From the NCBI GenBank assembly GCA_031286585.1, contig JAITUC010000019.1, positions 359,028-423,027 of the forward strand: 64,000 bases of DNA, read 5' to 3'. Below, piece by piece: positions 36,394 to 44,439 of the stretch. The translations under genes and the position numbers were made by a program. Source of the DNA: Delftia acidovorans. Its GTDB lineage: Bacteria > Pseudomonadota > Gammaproteobacteria > Burkholderiales > Burkholderiaceae_C. The notes under the pieces are model-generated. The model was not told the DNA's origin and searched no databases. It saw nothing but the letters and a program-made list of their open reading frames with translations. Every line of letters begins with the position of its first letter. Within the stretch, counting starts at the first letter, position 1.

Positions 36394-37253
36394 GGTGTGT
36401 CTCCTTGGTTTGGCATGTCGTTTTGGAATCGGAACAGCTCGAAGGCAGTGCGGCCCAGCACGGCCTGCAGGGGGCCGGCATCGTCCAGCCAGTCCTGCAG
36501 CCAGCGCACGGCCGCCGGATAGCTGGCCTGGCCGGCGTGCTGCGTGTGCGGCCAGTCGCTGCCCCAGAGCAATCGCCCGGCCGTGAAGGCCTGCAGCAAT
36601 TGCGCGGTGGCCTGCCGGCCCGAGGCGGCGCAGCCGGCGGCCTGCCAGATGCGGTAGGGCGCGGACAGCTTGACCCACACACGGCCGCTGTCGGCCTGTC
36701 GCAGCAGATAGCCAAAGCCCGGGTCGCGCACGCCCAGGGCCGGGTCGGGACGCCCGAAGTGGTCGACCACCACGCGGCAGCCAGCCGCCAGCAGGGTGGG
36801 CAGCAGATCCGGCAAGCGCTCGGCCTGCAGGTGCAGTTCCACGTGCCAGCCCAGGGCGTTGGCCTGCTCCAGCACGCGGCGCCAGCCGGGCGCATTCAGG
36901 TCGGGCAAAGGCAGGCCGATCAGGTTCAGGCGCATGCCTGCCACGCCGGCATCGGCCAGGGCCTGCAGTTGTTCATTGCCCGTGCTCTCGTCCACCACGG
37001 CCACGCCGCGCAGGCGCTTCGGCCGGGCGCGCAGCGCCTGGAGAAGGTAGCTGTTGTCCGTGCCCAGAAAACTGGGCTGCACCAGCACGCCATGGGCCAA
37101 GCCGTGCGTGTCCAGGTGCTGCAGATAGGTGGCCAGGAGCGCGTCCTCGTCGGGCGCGTAGCGGCGCACATCCGGCATGGGCAGGCCGCGCTCGAAGACA
37201 TGGGCGTGGGTATCGACGCTGGAAGCAATGGCGAACCGGGGCACGGCAGACAC
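36390..37253 (-). CDS. Amidohydrolase-family lactonase, LigI-like
   Basis: About 287 residues of the amidohydrolase-2/LigI group: SSVDTHAHVFERGLPMP, VLVQPSFLGTDNSYLL, GMRLNLIGLPLPD, VVVDHFGRPDP and LLWGSDWPHTQHAG with the catalytic Asp. It probably opens a lactone or hydrolyses a cyclic carboxylate, as PmdD does. A GTG start at 37253 is proposed because AAGGAG lies 8 bases before it; an ATG at 37364 would add residues overlapping the regulatory region. Paired with the Bug gene and divergent from a LysR regulator that probably controls both. Confidence 0.82.
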   Translation of the reverse strand: MSAVPRFAIASSVDTHAHVFERGLPMPDVRRYAPDEDALLATYLQHLDTHGLAHGVLVQPSFLGTDNSYLLQALRARPKRLRGVAVVDESTGNEQLQALADAGVAGMRLNLIGLPLPDLNAPGWRRVLEQANALGWHVELHLQAERLPDLLPTLLAAGCRVVVDHFGRPDPALGVRDPGFGYLLRQADSGRVWVKLSAPYRIWQAAGCAASGRQATAQLLQAFTAGRLLWGSDWPHTQHAGQASYPAAVRWLQDWLDDAGPLQAVLGRTAFELFRFQNDMPNQGDTP

Positions 37254-37337
37254 GGGAAGCACTCCTTGTGGATTGCGCCGCGCAAGATGCGGCGCTGGGG
37301 GCATGCGGCCGGATTCTAGGAACGGGGGGTATATATT

Positions 37338-37355
37338 TCCATTCTTCAAAATGGA
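37338..37355. promoter_or_regulatory. Dyad in the LysR/amidohydrolase promoter gap
   Basis: TCCAT and ATGGA, 8 bases apart, in the AT-rich 40 bases just before the LysR gene. It may be part of the operator for the divergent pair, but it is short. Confidence 0.3.
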
Positions 37356-37375
37356 TTTATTCATACCGGATCAAT

Positions 37376-38263
37376 ATGGAAACCCGGCATCTGCGCTACT
37401 TTCTCGCGGTGGTGGACCAGGGCAGCGTCAGCCGCGCAGCCGACTGGCTGGGCATTGCACAGCCGGCGCTGAGCCAGACCCTGGCCCGCATGGAAAAGGA
37501 CCTGGGCGTTCAGCTGTTCCAGCGCTCGCGCCAGGGCGCCCTGCCCACCCCGGCCGCCCTGGCCATGCTGGACGATGTGCGCACCAGCGTGGCCCGCATT
37601 GACGCAGCCGCCAGCCGCGCGCGCGAGATCGCCAAGGGCAGTGCGGGCCAGTTGACCGTGGGGCTGGTGTCCTCGGCGCTTTTCGGCACCCTGCCCCGCG
37701 CCTTGCGTGCATTGCGGCAGCAGGCGCCCGGCGTGCGCGTCATCCTGCGCGAGATGAGCAATGCAGAGCAGGCCGAGGCCCTGCAGAGCGGCGCCATCGA
37801 CATCGGCCTCATGCACACGCCCGTGGCCGTGGGCGGCCGCATGCGGGAGCGCCAGCTGCTGCGCGAGCGCCTGGTGGCCGCCGTGCCCGATGAATTCCAG
37901 ATCGGCGAGGACGGCCGGGTCAGCCTGGCCCAGATCGCCGAGGCCGGGCTGGTGATGTACCCGCAGGCGCAATTGCCCGTGCTGCATGCCGGCATCCTGG
38001 ACGCGCTGCGCAAGGCCGGACACGAGGCCCATGTGGCGCAGGAAGCCAACCGCACCCTCACCGTGCTGGCCTGCGTGGCCGGCGGCTGCGGCGTGGCCCT
38101 GCTGCCCAGCTGGATACGCTCCATGGACTTTCGCGGCGTGCGCTTTTGCGAGGTGCGTGACGGCCAGGCCCTGCCCAGCCTGGACCTCAGCGCCATCTGG
38201 CCCGCACGCTCCACGCCCACGCTGGCCGACCTGTTCGCGCACCTCGATCTGGGGGAAGACTGA
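37376..38263 (+). CDS. LysR-family regulator
   Basis: A 295-residue LysR-type regulator: N-terminal winged helix METRHLRYFLAVVDQGSVSRAADWLGIAQPALSQ (seen in pieces of the first 34 residues), dimer helix with LARMEKDLGVQLFQRS, and the periplasmic-binding-like effector domain (LTVGLVSSALFGTLPRALRAL, VLACVAGGCGVALLPSW). Divergent from the amidohydrolase-Bug pair, which it probably activates. It is also the only LysR gene in the window and so a candidate for the box before pmdU, though it lies 3 kb away with its own cognate genes. Confidence 0.9.
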   Translation: METRHLRYFLAVVDQGSVSRAADWLGIAQPALSQTLARMEKDLGVQLFQRSRQGALPTPAALAMLDDVRTSVARIDAAASRAREIAKGSAGQLTVGLVSSALFGTLPRALRALRQQAPGVRVILREMSNAEQAEALQSGAIDIGLMHTPVAVGGRMRERQLLRERLVAAVPDEFQIGEDGRVSLAQIAEAGLVMYPQAQLPVLHAGILDALRKAGHEAHVAQEANRTLTVLACVAGGCGVALLPSWIRSMDFRGVRFCEVRDGQALPSLDLSAIWPARSTPTLADLFAHLDLGED

Positions 38264-38403
38264 GCGCTCCCGAGCCCGCTGCGACCATGTGCAGCCCGGC
38301 TCCACCATGCGCGGCACGGCGCCCGTGCAAGAAGCGGGATGCGTTCCCGGCTGCGCTGCACTACAAACCGCTTTCCCTTATTCACGGAAAGAAAAGGTGC
38401 GAG

Positions 38404-39180
38404 ATGCAGCCATCGCCACAGCAACTCCACGGAAAAGTCGCCCTCATCACGGGCGCCAGCTCAGGCATAGGCCGGGAAGCCGCCAGGCTGTTTGCCCGCC
38501 ACGGCGCCAGGCTGGTACTCACGGCCCGCCGCCAGCCGGAACTGCAGACACTGGTGGCAGAGATCGAGCACGACGGCGGCCAGGCCATCGCGCTGGCCGG
38601 CGACGTGCGGGAGGAACCGCTGGCCCAGGCGCTGGTCGAGACCGCCACGGCACGCTTTGGCGGGCTGGACATCGCCTTCAACAATGCAGGCATGACCGGC
38701 GATCCCTGCGCCCTGCCCGATCTCCCGCTGCAGGCCTGGCAGGAGGCCATCGCCACCAACCTCACCAGTGCCTTTCTGGGGGCCAAGCACCAGATACCGG
38801 CCCTGCTGGCACGCGGCGGCGGCTCGCTGATCTTCACGTCCACCTTCGTGGGCCATACGGCAGGCCTGCCGGGCATGGGCGCCTATGCCGCCAGCAAGGC
38901 CGGCCTCGTCGGCCTCACCCAGGTCATCGCAGCCGAATACGGCCCCCGGGGCCTGCGCGCCAACGCCCTGCTGCCCGGGGGCACCGACACTCCCATGGGC
39001 CGCGCCAGCACCCCCACGCCCGAGGCGCGCGCCTTCGTCGAAAACCTGCATGCCCTCAAGCGCCTCGCCACGCCCGCAGAAATCGCGGCGGCGGCGCTGT
39101 TTCTGGCGTCGGACGCCTCCAGCTTCATCACGGGGACGGCCATGGTGGTCGATGGCGGCGTGTCCATCAACCGGACTTGA
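38404..39180 (+). CDS. SDR-family oxidoreductase
   Basis: A 258-residue classical short-chain dehydrogenase: TGASSGIGREAARLF cofactor loop (residues 18-32), NNAG, the catalytic Ser-Tyr-Lys in FTSTFVG and YAASKAG, and the C-terminal ITGTAMVVDGG. Glycine-rich loop and the Arg-Arg in TARRQP suggest NADP(H). It follows the LysR gene by 140 bases in the same direction. No substrate can be named. Confidence 0.9.
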   Translation: MQPSPQQLHGKVALITGASSGIGREAARLFARHGARLVLTARRQPELQTLVAEIEHDGGQAIALAGDVREEPLAQALVETATARFGGLDIAFNNAGMTGDPCALPDLPLQAWQEAIATNLTSAFLGAKHQIPALLARGGGSLIFTSTFVGHTAGLPGMGAYAASKAGLVGLTQVIAAEYGPRGLRANALLPGGTDTPMGRASTPTPEARAFVENLHALKRLATPAEIAAAALFLASDASSFITGTAMVVDGGVSINRT

Positions 39181-39298
39181 CCGAGTTCCCTGGCCGGAAT
39201 GCCCAGGCCAGGGCCTCAGCGCCTGGACCCCATCTGTCCCATGCGGCTTACTGGTAGGTCCTGGCCATGCCCGCTCGCGCAATTTCGGAGTTGTCGCT

Positions 39299-39933
39299 TC
39301 AATGGCGGCCCGGTTTGATTTCCTGCTCCAGCCCAGGCGTGCGCGAGACAAAGTCGCAATCGCTTTCGTTGTATTGAACGCAGTAGTCCCAACTGCGATA
39401 GGCGCGCGTGAGTTTCTTTTGCAGTGGGTGGCCATAGGCGCCCAATACCTGCTCGATGATGTCGGGCACGGTCTGGTTCTGGAAGATGCGAAAGTCGCTT
39501 TGGCGCGTGGCCAGCCACAGCCAGAGGCTCAGTCGGGCCTCGCAGGCGTAGTGGCGGTGGTCCTGGCCCTGCATGCCAAAGCGGGTGACGATGCCATCGA
39601 TGAAGCGCCTGCCGCCGCCCTGGGTTTCCATTTCGATGGTGGCGTTTTGGCCCAATAGGGCCTTGGGATCGATGCTTTCGCTTTCGCTGAGAATTTCCAC
39701 ATCGAGGCTGAAGAGCTGGCTGATGTTTTCCTGACCGCGCAATTCACGCAAATCCAGCCACTCACCCAATCGCATATGGATGTGGCATATGGACGATGAC
39801 TGGGCGTGTGATTGCCTGAACCGTACTGGAGGCTCAGTTCTGGGGCGACCTCCTCTTCCCTTTCAAGGGAACGGATCATAGACAAATGAAGCGCATTCAG
39901 GCAATCTGTCTGAATTGGAAATACACTGTCCAT
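39299..39933 (-). pseudogene. vgrG: N-terminal fragment of a VgrG spike protein
   Basis: Two overlapping frames carry VgrG sequence. The first (39933 leftwards) begins MDSVFPIQTDCLNALHLS; the second (from 39775) has LDLRELRGQENISQLFSLDVEI, IEMETQGGGRRFIDGIVTRF and WDYCVQYNESDCDFVSR, the Gp27-like N-terminal part of type VI secretion VgrG. The protein changes frame near 39775 and then stops at 39299 after an unrelated tail, so only about a quarter remains. It is a broken remnant, presumably of a once larger type VI or Rhs-linked locus. Confidence 0.75.
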
Positions 39934-40288
39934 GCAAGCAACCGCACCTTATCTTGGACCAGTGCCATCTGTTGCAGCCCGGACATAAAGCGCCATACAC
40001 CGCCGCATTCCAAGCACTCTTCAAGCAATAGATCAATTACATCCCATTACAGCATTGTTGACGGCTATGGCATTTAACCATCGCATAAGCCCCATCGAAT
40101 GCGCACCACATATACTCGCGAAAACTCGCAAGAATGGAAGATGTGATGCTTGTCAAATGGACTTTCTTCTCCCTGGGGCAGAGATCCACTGCACACACTG
40201 CATCTACATGCTTGTGATCCCCGCAGGTAAACACAGTGTAAATTTCAGCTGTGAGCGTTTGTGAGCACTGATTGATCGCGTCGAGATT
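39934..40288. other. Intergenic stretch, no gene recognised
   Basis: About 350 bases between the vgrG fragment and the Fur-family gene, more AT-rich than the surroundings. Short open frames occur but have no ribosome binding site or recognisable motif. The right end carries the regulator's promoter. Confidence 0.5.
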
Positions 40289-40303
40289 GTTATAGTAAAT
40301 AAC
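40289..40303. promoter_or_regulatory. Zur-like operator before the Fur-family gene
   Basis: GTTAT-AGTAA-ATAAC is a 5-bp inverted repeat with 5-base spacer, similar to the GTTATA-N-TATAAC core of Zur boxes. It ends 10 bases before the start codon, so binding would block translation initiation or an overlapping promoter. Confidence 0.5.
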
Positions 40304-40312
40304 GGAATCACC

Positions 40313-40738
40313 ATGACTAGACACACTCAGCCCATCGTGGAGCGCTTGTTCAGGCCTATGGAACGCTCGACCCGCCAGCGCAGCTCGATACGCACGGTCA
40401 TGGAAGAGGCCGGACGCCCCCTGCTTCCGGCCGAGATCCTGGGCGCGGCGCAGCGAGAGGTGCCGGCCATCGGGCTGGCCACGGTGTACCGCAACATCAA
40501 ACAGTTGATGGAGGCCGGCGAAGTGCAGGCCGTTGACCTGCCCGGCGAGGCCACACGCTACGAACTCAGCGGCCGTGCCCACCACCACCATTTCCGCTGC
40601 ATGAGCTGCAACCGCGTGTTCAACGTGCACGGCTGCCCTGGCGACATGCAGCGCATCGCCCCCGAAGGCTTTGTGGTGGAGCGCCATGAGATGACGCTGT
40701 ACGGCGTCTGCAGCGACTGCCACCAGAACGTGCAATAA
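40313..40738 (+). CDS. Fur-family metalloregulator, possibly Zur
   Basis: A 141-residue Fur/Zur/PerR relative: N-terminal winged helix (TRQRSSIRTVMEEAGRPLLPAEIL, TVYRNIKQLMEAGEV), the hinge-site histidines in RAHHHHFRC, and two structural CxxC pairs, CMSC and CSDC. The autoregulatory Zur-like dyad just upstream argues for zinc, but iron or peroxide sensing cannot be excluded. An internal ATG at 40358 could also start translation. It converges with the ABC/TonB cluster and ends in a strong terminator. Confidence 0.87.
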   Translation: MTRHTQPIVERLFRPMERSTRQRSSIRTVMEEAGRPLLPAEILGAAQREVPAIGLATVYRNIKQLMEAGEVQAVDLPGEATRYELSGRAHHHHFRCMSCNRVFNVHGCPGDMQRIAPEGFVVERHEMTLYGVCSDCHQNVQ

Positions 40739-40790
40739 CAGGAAGCCGCCCGCCCCAGGGCCGGCCTCGGGCCCACGGATCAAGAAGATG

Positions 40791-40837
40791 ACAGCCATGG
40801 TGCAGGCCCGGCCTGAACCATGGCTGTTTCTTTTTTC
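40791..40837 (+). terminator. Rho-independent terminator after the Fur-family gene
   Basis: An 11-bp stem (ACAGCCATGGT 40791-40801, ACCATGGCTGT 40817-40827) is extended by CAGGCC/GGCCTG inside the loop, and is followed on the + strand by TTTCTTTTTT. It is the clearest terminator in the window. Confidence 0.9.
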
Positions 40838-40851
40838 ACTCGCCCTTTGCC

Positions 40852-42216
40852 TCAGCGCCTGCCCGGCCGCACGCGGCCTGCGGCAACGCCGCCGGCCAGC
40901 AAGGCCAGCCCAGCCGTCACCCACAGCATTGCCGTCTGCCCCCAGGCCTGCCGCGCAGGCCGCGGGCTGGCCGTGAAGACGGGCTGGGCTGCAAAATCCT
41001 GCGCACCGAATTTGCGGTCCTCGAACAGATAGGGATAGAGGAAGGCGCGCAAGCGCGCGTGAAAGGCGGCGATGTCGTCCTGATAGGCCAGTTGCGCCAG
41101 CAGGTCGGTGGCGGCCTCGCGGTGCAGCGCGGCCTGCACGCCCACGCCGGGCAGCAGCCAGCCCAGGCGCCCGGTCCAGGCCTGGCGTGCCTGCAGGCCG
41201 GCGCGGTAGGCGGCGAACTGGGGCGCGACACTTTCATCGCCGAGCTGCTGGAAGGCGTAGTACCACTTCCAGTGAAAGCCTGCGGGCAGCGGCGCGGTGC
41301 CGCGCCATTCGGGGTGGCTGCGGAAAAAACGCTCCATGGTCTGCTCGCGCGGCAGGTCCCAGGCGCCATGCACGGTCTGGCGCTGGGCCAGCATCAGCTC
41401 CACGCCCTGGCTCACGGGGATGGCGCGCGACAGTGCGGCATGGGCCAGCGTGGGCAGCACCAGGGTCAGCACGGCCCAGCAGCCCATGAGGGCCATGGCA
41501 TTGGCGACCGAGCTGCCGCCCAGCGCGGCAACCACCAGGCACAGGCCGCTCCAGAAAGCCACGTAGGCCGTGGCGGACAACAGCACCGTGGCAAGGGAGC
41601 CGGCCACCGCCCCGCTGGCCAGGGCACCTGCCAGGGCAGGCAGCGCCACGCAGGCCAGCACCAGCACGGAACGCAGCCCTGCGCGGCGCAGCCACAGCCA
41701 CCGCCCGGTGCCAGGCATGGCCTGCAGCGTGCCCAGGCGGCCCGATTCGCGCTCGCCCGAGACCAGGTCGTAGAGCAGCGCGATCAGGAACAGCGGCACC
41801 AGATAGACCAGCACAAAGGCGAAGTCGAAGCGGCCCGCCAGCGCCAGCTCCGGGTTGAAGCTTTCGCCTTCATGCAGCTGCGCCTGCAGCGCCAGGGCGC
41901 GCACGCGCAGCACATAGGGCGCGGCATCGCGCAGGCCCAGGGCAAGAAAGGCCGTGGACGATGGCGCATCCCAGGTGGCGTGAAAGCCGTAGTAGGCCGC
42001 CGAGCCCGCGTCGCCGGAATGCGCATGCCGCCCTGTCTGGGCCGCCATGTCCTGCTGCTGCAGTTGCGCAAGGCGGTCCAGGGTCTGGCGTTGCGAGGCG
42101 ATCTCGCGCAGGCCCGACAGCACGGCCAGCGTGGACAGGAGCAGCAGCAAGGCCAGGGCACACAGCGCCAGGCGGGAGCGCGTCAGAAGACGCCATTCAT
42201 GCAGGAGCCAGCTCAT
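40852..42216 (-). CDS. ABC-2 type permease with DUF3526-like region (second permease)
   Basis: A 454-residue membrane protein: one N-terminal helix after MSWLLHEWRLLTRSRLALCAL, a periplasmic segment of about 120 residues, then five to six helices (FAFVLVYLVPLFLIALLYDLV, VLVLACVALPALAG and so on), a second soluble stretch (FFRSHPEWRG, KWYYAFQQLGDE) and a final helix. VSGERESGRLGTLQA is the coupling region shared with its neighbour. Together with the next two genes it forms an ABC system whose direction and substrate are unknown; the TonB receptor next door suggests siderophore or metal traffic. Overlaps its partner by 4 bases. Confidence 0.82.
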   Translation of the reverse strand: MSWLLHEWRLLTRSRLALCALALLLLLSTLAVLSGLREIASQRQTLDRLAQLQQQDMAAQTGRHAHSGDAGSAAYYGFHATWDAPSSTAFLALGLRDAAPYVLRVRALALQAQLHEGESFNPELALAGRFDFAFVLVYLVPLFLIALLYDLVSGERESGRLGTLQAMPGTGRWLWLRRAGLRSVLVLACVALPALAGALASGAVAGSLATVLLSATAYVAFWSGLCLVVAALGGSSVANAMALMGCWAVLTLVLPTLAHAALSRAIPVSQGVELMLAQRQTVHGAWDLPREQTMERFFRSHPEWRGTAPLPAGFHWKWYYAFQQLGDESVAPQFAAYRAGLQARQAWTGRLGWLLPGVGVQAALHREAATDLLAQLAYQDDIAAFHARLRAFLYPYLFEDRKFGAQDFAAQPVFTASPRPARQAWGQTAMLWVTAGLALLAGGVAAGRVRPGRR

Positions 42217-43640
42217 TGCGCCACCCTCCCCAGCCGTTGCGTGGCCAGCAGCAAGGCAAACGCCAGTGCAGCCAGCCATGCCAGCAGCACGCAGGCGGCA
42301 GGCGCCGCACGGCGCAGGGCGGCCTGCGGGGGATCGGGATCGTGGTGGAAAGCGGAGACGCCGCGCCAGTGCTCGTGGCCGATGCGGTTGTCGCGGCTCG
42401 ATCGGTCGCCCGCGTAGCTGAGCTTGTCCACCTGCAGGCGGTTGAGGGCCTGCACCATGCGGTAGCGATGCTGCTCGGCCTGCTCCAGAAAGCGCCGGTA
42501 GCCTTGCAGGTCGGTCCCGGCCACGGCCATGGACAGGCGGCGCAGCGCGATCACGGGGCTGATCAGGGCAAATGCGTCGGCCCGGCGCAGTTGCTCGGCC
42601 TGCAGATCGAAGCTGGCCTCGGCATGTCGCCTGAAGAGTTCACTGGTCAGCCGCTCGCCTTCCATGCCGACCAGGCCCTTGTAGTTGACGGGCAGATCCT
42701 CGACGCGCGAGACACCGTACTGCGCCAGCACCCTGGCGCGGAAAGCGGCGAAATACGGATCGTCGGGATTGTGGCTGTCGCCCAGCGCCGCCAGCTCGCG
42801 CGCGGTGGCGATGTCGGTCTCGAAGCGCGTGGGAAGTGCCAGGGCAGACCCCACCAGTTCAGGCACCAGACGGGGCAGCAGCACCACGGCGACGGCCCAG
42901 GCCGCCAGCAGGGCCAGCAAGGCATCACGCCCGCGCCGCACGAAGGCCGAGACAGCGACGATGCCCACGGCCCAGAGCATCAGCCACAGCACATGGCCTG
43001 CCGCCAGCGTGGCCACCAGGCTGATGGGCACCGGCACGGCCACGGCCATCCAGGCCAGGGCCAGCAGGGCCGGCAGCACCACCAGGGCCGCCACGCCCGC
43101 CAGCGCCAGCAGCTTGCCGGCCACGAACTGCCGCGTACCCACGCCCTGGGCCAGCAGCACGCGCAGAGTGCCGGCCTCGCGCTCGCGTGCAATGCAGGCA
43201 TGGCCCATGAAGATCAGCAGCAGCGGCGCCAGCACCTGCAGAACAAAGGCCGGCGTGAGCTGGCCGAACCGCAGCAGCAGCGAGGACTGGCGCACATCGC
43301 CGAAGTTGGCGCTGTTCTGGCGATGGCCCTCCAGAAACAGCGTGTGGCCGGTGTAGGCGTCGATGCCCGCATCAAAGGCCGCCAGCGGATTCAGCGGGCG
43401 AAACACGAAGTGGCCGTAATGCACCATGCGGTGCGGATGGCGGTCGGGCTGGGCTTCGAACTCGCTGTCCACCTGGGACTGGTGGCGCTCGCGCTGGGCC
43501 TGGGCCGCGCTGCGCTGGTCCCAGGCGGTGAAGGCGGCAGCGGCGCTGAGCAGCAGCCACAGCGCCATCCCCAGCACGGCCACGCGGTCGCGCAGCAGCA
43601 GGCGCCATTCCTCGCGCGCAATGGTCCAGGCCGCGCTCAT
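42213..43640 (-). CDS. ABC-2 type permease with DUF3526-like region (first permease)
   Basis: A 475-residue permease with the same plan as its neighbour: MSAAWTIAREEWRLLLRDRVAV, one helix, a long periplasmic loop (HYGHFVFRPLNPLAAF), helices with IAREREAGTLRVLLAQGV as the coupling motif, another soluble stretch and a last helix before RLGRVAQ. The two permeases probably form a heterodimer served by the ATPase encoded just upstream. Overlaps both neighbours by 4 bases, so the three proteins are translated as a unit. Confidence 0.85.
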   Translation of the reverse strand: MSAAWTIAREEWRLLLRDRVAVLGMALWLLLSAAAAFTAWDQRSAAQAQRERHQSQVDSEFEAQPDRHPHRMVHYGHFVFRPLNPLAAFDAGIDAYTGHTLFLEGHRQNSANFGDVRQSSLLLRFGQLTPAFVLQVLAPLLLIFMGHACIAREREAGTLRVLLAQGVGTRQFVAGKLLALAGVAALVVLPALLALAWMAVAVPVPISLVATLAAGHVLWLMLWAVGIVAVSAFVRRGRDALLALLAAWAVAVVLLPRLVPELVGSALALPTRFETDIATARELAALGDSHNPDDPYFAAFRARVLAQYGVSRVEDLPVNYKGLVGMEGERLTSELFRRHAEASFDLQAEQLRRADAFALISPVIALRRLSMAVAGTDLQGYRRFLEQAEQHRYRMVQALNRLQVDKLSYAGDRSSRDNRIGHEHWRGVSAFHHDPDPPQAALRRAAPAACVLLAWLAALAFALLLATQRLGRVAQ

Positions 43641-44431
43641 GCCGCCGCTCCCTGCGTGTCGGCTTCAATGTGTGTGTCCGTGCCCACCCCTGCATAGTGG
43701 CGGTGCAGTGCGCGCACATCGAAGCGCTCATCGCCGCTGGCCGCCACTTCCTCGACCAGGCGCCCGCCTGCGATGAAGCCCATGCGGTCGGCCACATCGG
43801 CGGCCCCCAGCAGGTCGTGCGTGACCATGAGAATGGCCACGCCCTGGCCGCGCAACTGCATGAGCAGCCGGCTGAACTCGGCCGTGGCCTGCGGGTCCAG
43901 GCCCGAGGTGGGCTCGTCCAGCAGCAGCGCCGGCACCTTGCGCGCCAGCGCCAGCGCAATCGCCACTTTCTGGCGCATGCCCTTGGAAAAGCCGGAGACA
44001 CGCCGGTCGTGCGCGGAGGCGTCCAGCCCTGCGGCAGACAGCGCCCGGCCGATCGCGCCGGCCGCAGCCGGCTGGCCCGCCAGCTCCAGCAGGTAGGCTA
44101 CGTTCTCGCGCGCACTCAGGTGCTCGTACAGCGCCACGTTCTCGGGGATATAGGCGATCAGGGCACGCGCCTGGGCAGGCGCCGTCACCGGGTCCACGCC
44201 CTGCACGCGCACCTGTCCGCTGCGCGGCCGCACAAAGCCCAGCAGCAGGCTCAGCGTGGTGGTCTTGCCCGCGCCGTTGGCGCCCAGCAGCGCATAGATC
44301 TCGCCCGCATGCACCGCCAGGTCCAGGCCCTGGAGGATGGTGCGCTCGCCGTAGTCCACCACGGCGCCCAGCGCTTGCAGCACGGGCGTGGGGGAAGGAA
44401 CCGGGGAGGAATCGGAAAGGATGGAATTCAT
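43637..44431 (-). CDS. ABC transporter ATP-binding protein
   Basis: A 264-residue ATPase with Walker A GANGAGKTTT (about 60-69), Q-loop YIPENVALYEHLS, signature VSGFSKGMRQKVAIALALA, Walker B ALLLDEPTSGLD and the switch His in MVTHD. The class is that of ABC-2 partners such as NosF. It follows the TonB receptor gene by 8 bases and overlaps the first permease by 4. Confidence 0.93.
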   Translation of the reverse strand: MNSILSDSSPVPSPTPVLQALGAVVDYGERTILQGLDLAVHAGEIYALLGANGAGKTTTLSLLLGFVRPRSGQVRVQGVDPVTAPAQARALIAYIPENVALYEHLSARENVAYLLELAGQPAAAGAIGRALSAAGLDASAHDRRVSGFSKGMRQKVAIALALARKVPALLLDEPTSGLDPQATAEFSRLLMQLRGQGVAILMVTHDLLGAADVADRMGFIAGGRLVEEVAASGDERFDVRALHRHYAGVGTDTHIEADTQGAAA

Positions 44432-44439
44432 GGCAATAC

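Noticed and set aside
40055..40264. A 69-codon frame with two CxxC-like pairs (CDAC, CTHC), like a small zinc ribbon.
   Set aside because: No ribosome binding site, no match to a family, and it overlaps the promoter region of the Fur-family gene.
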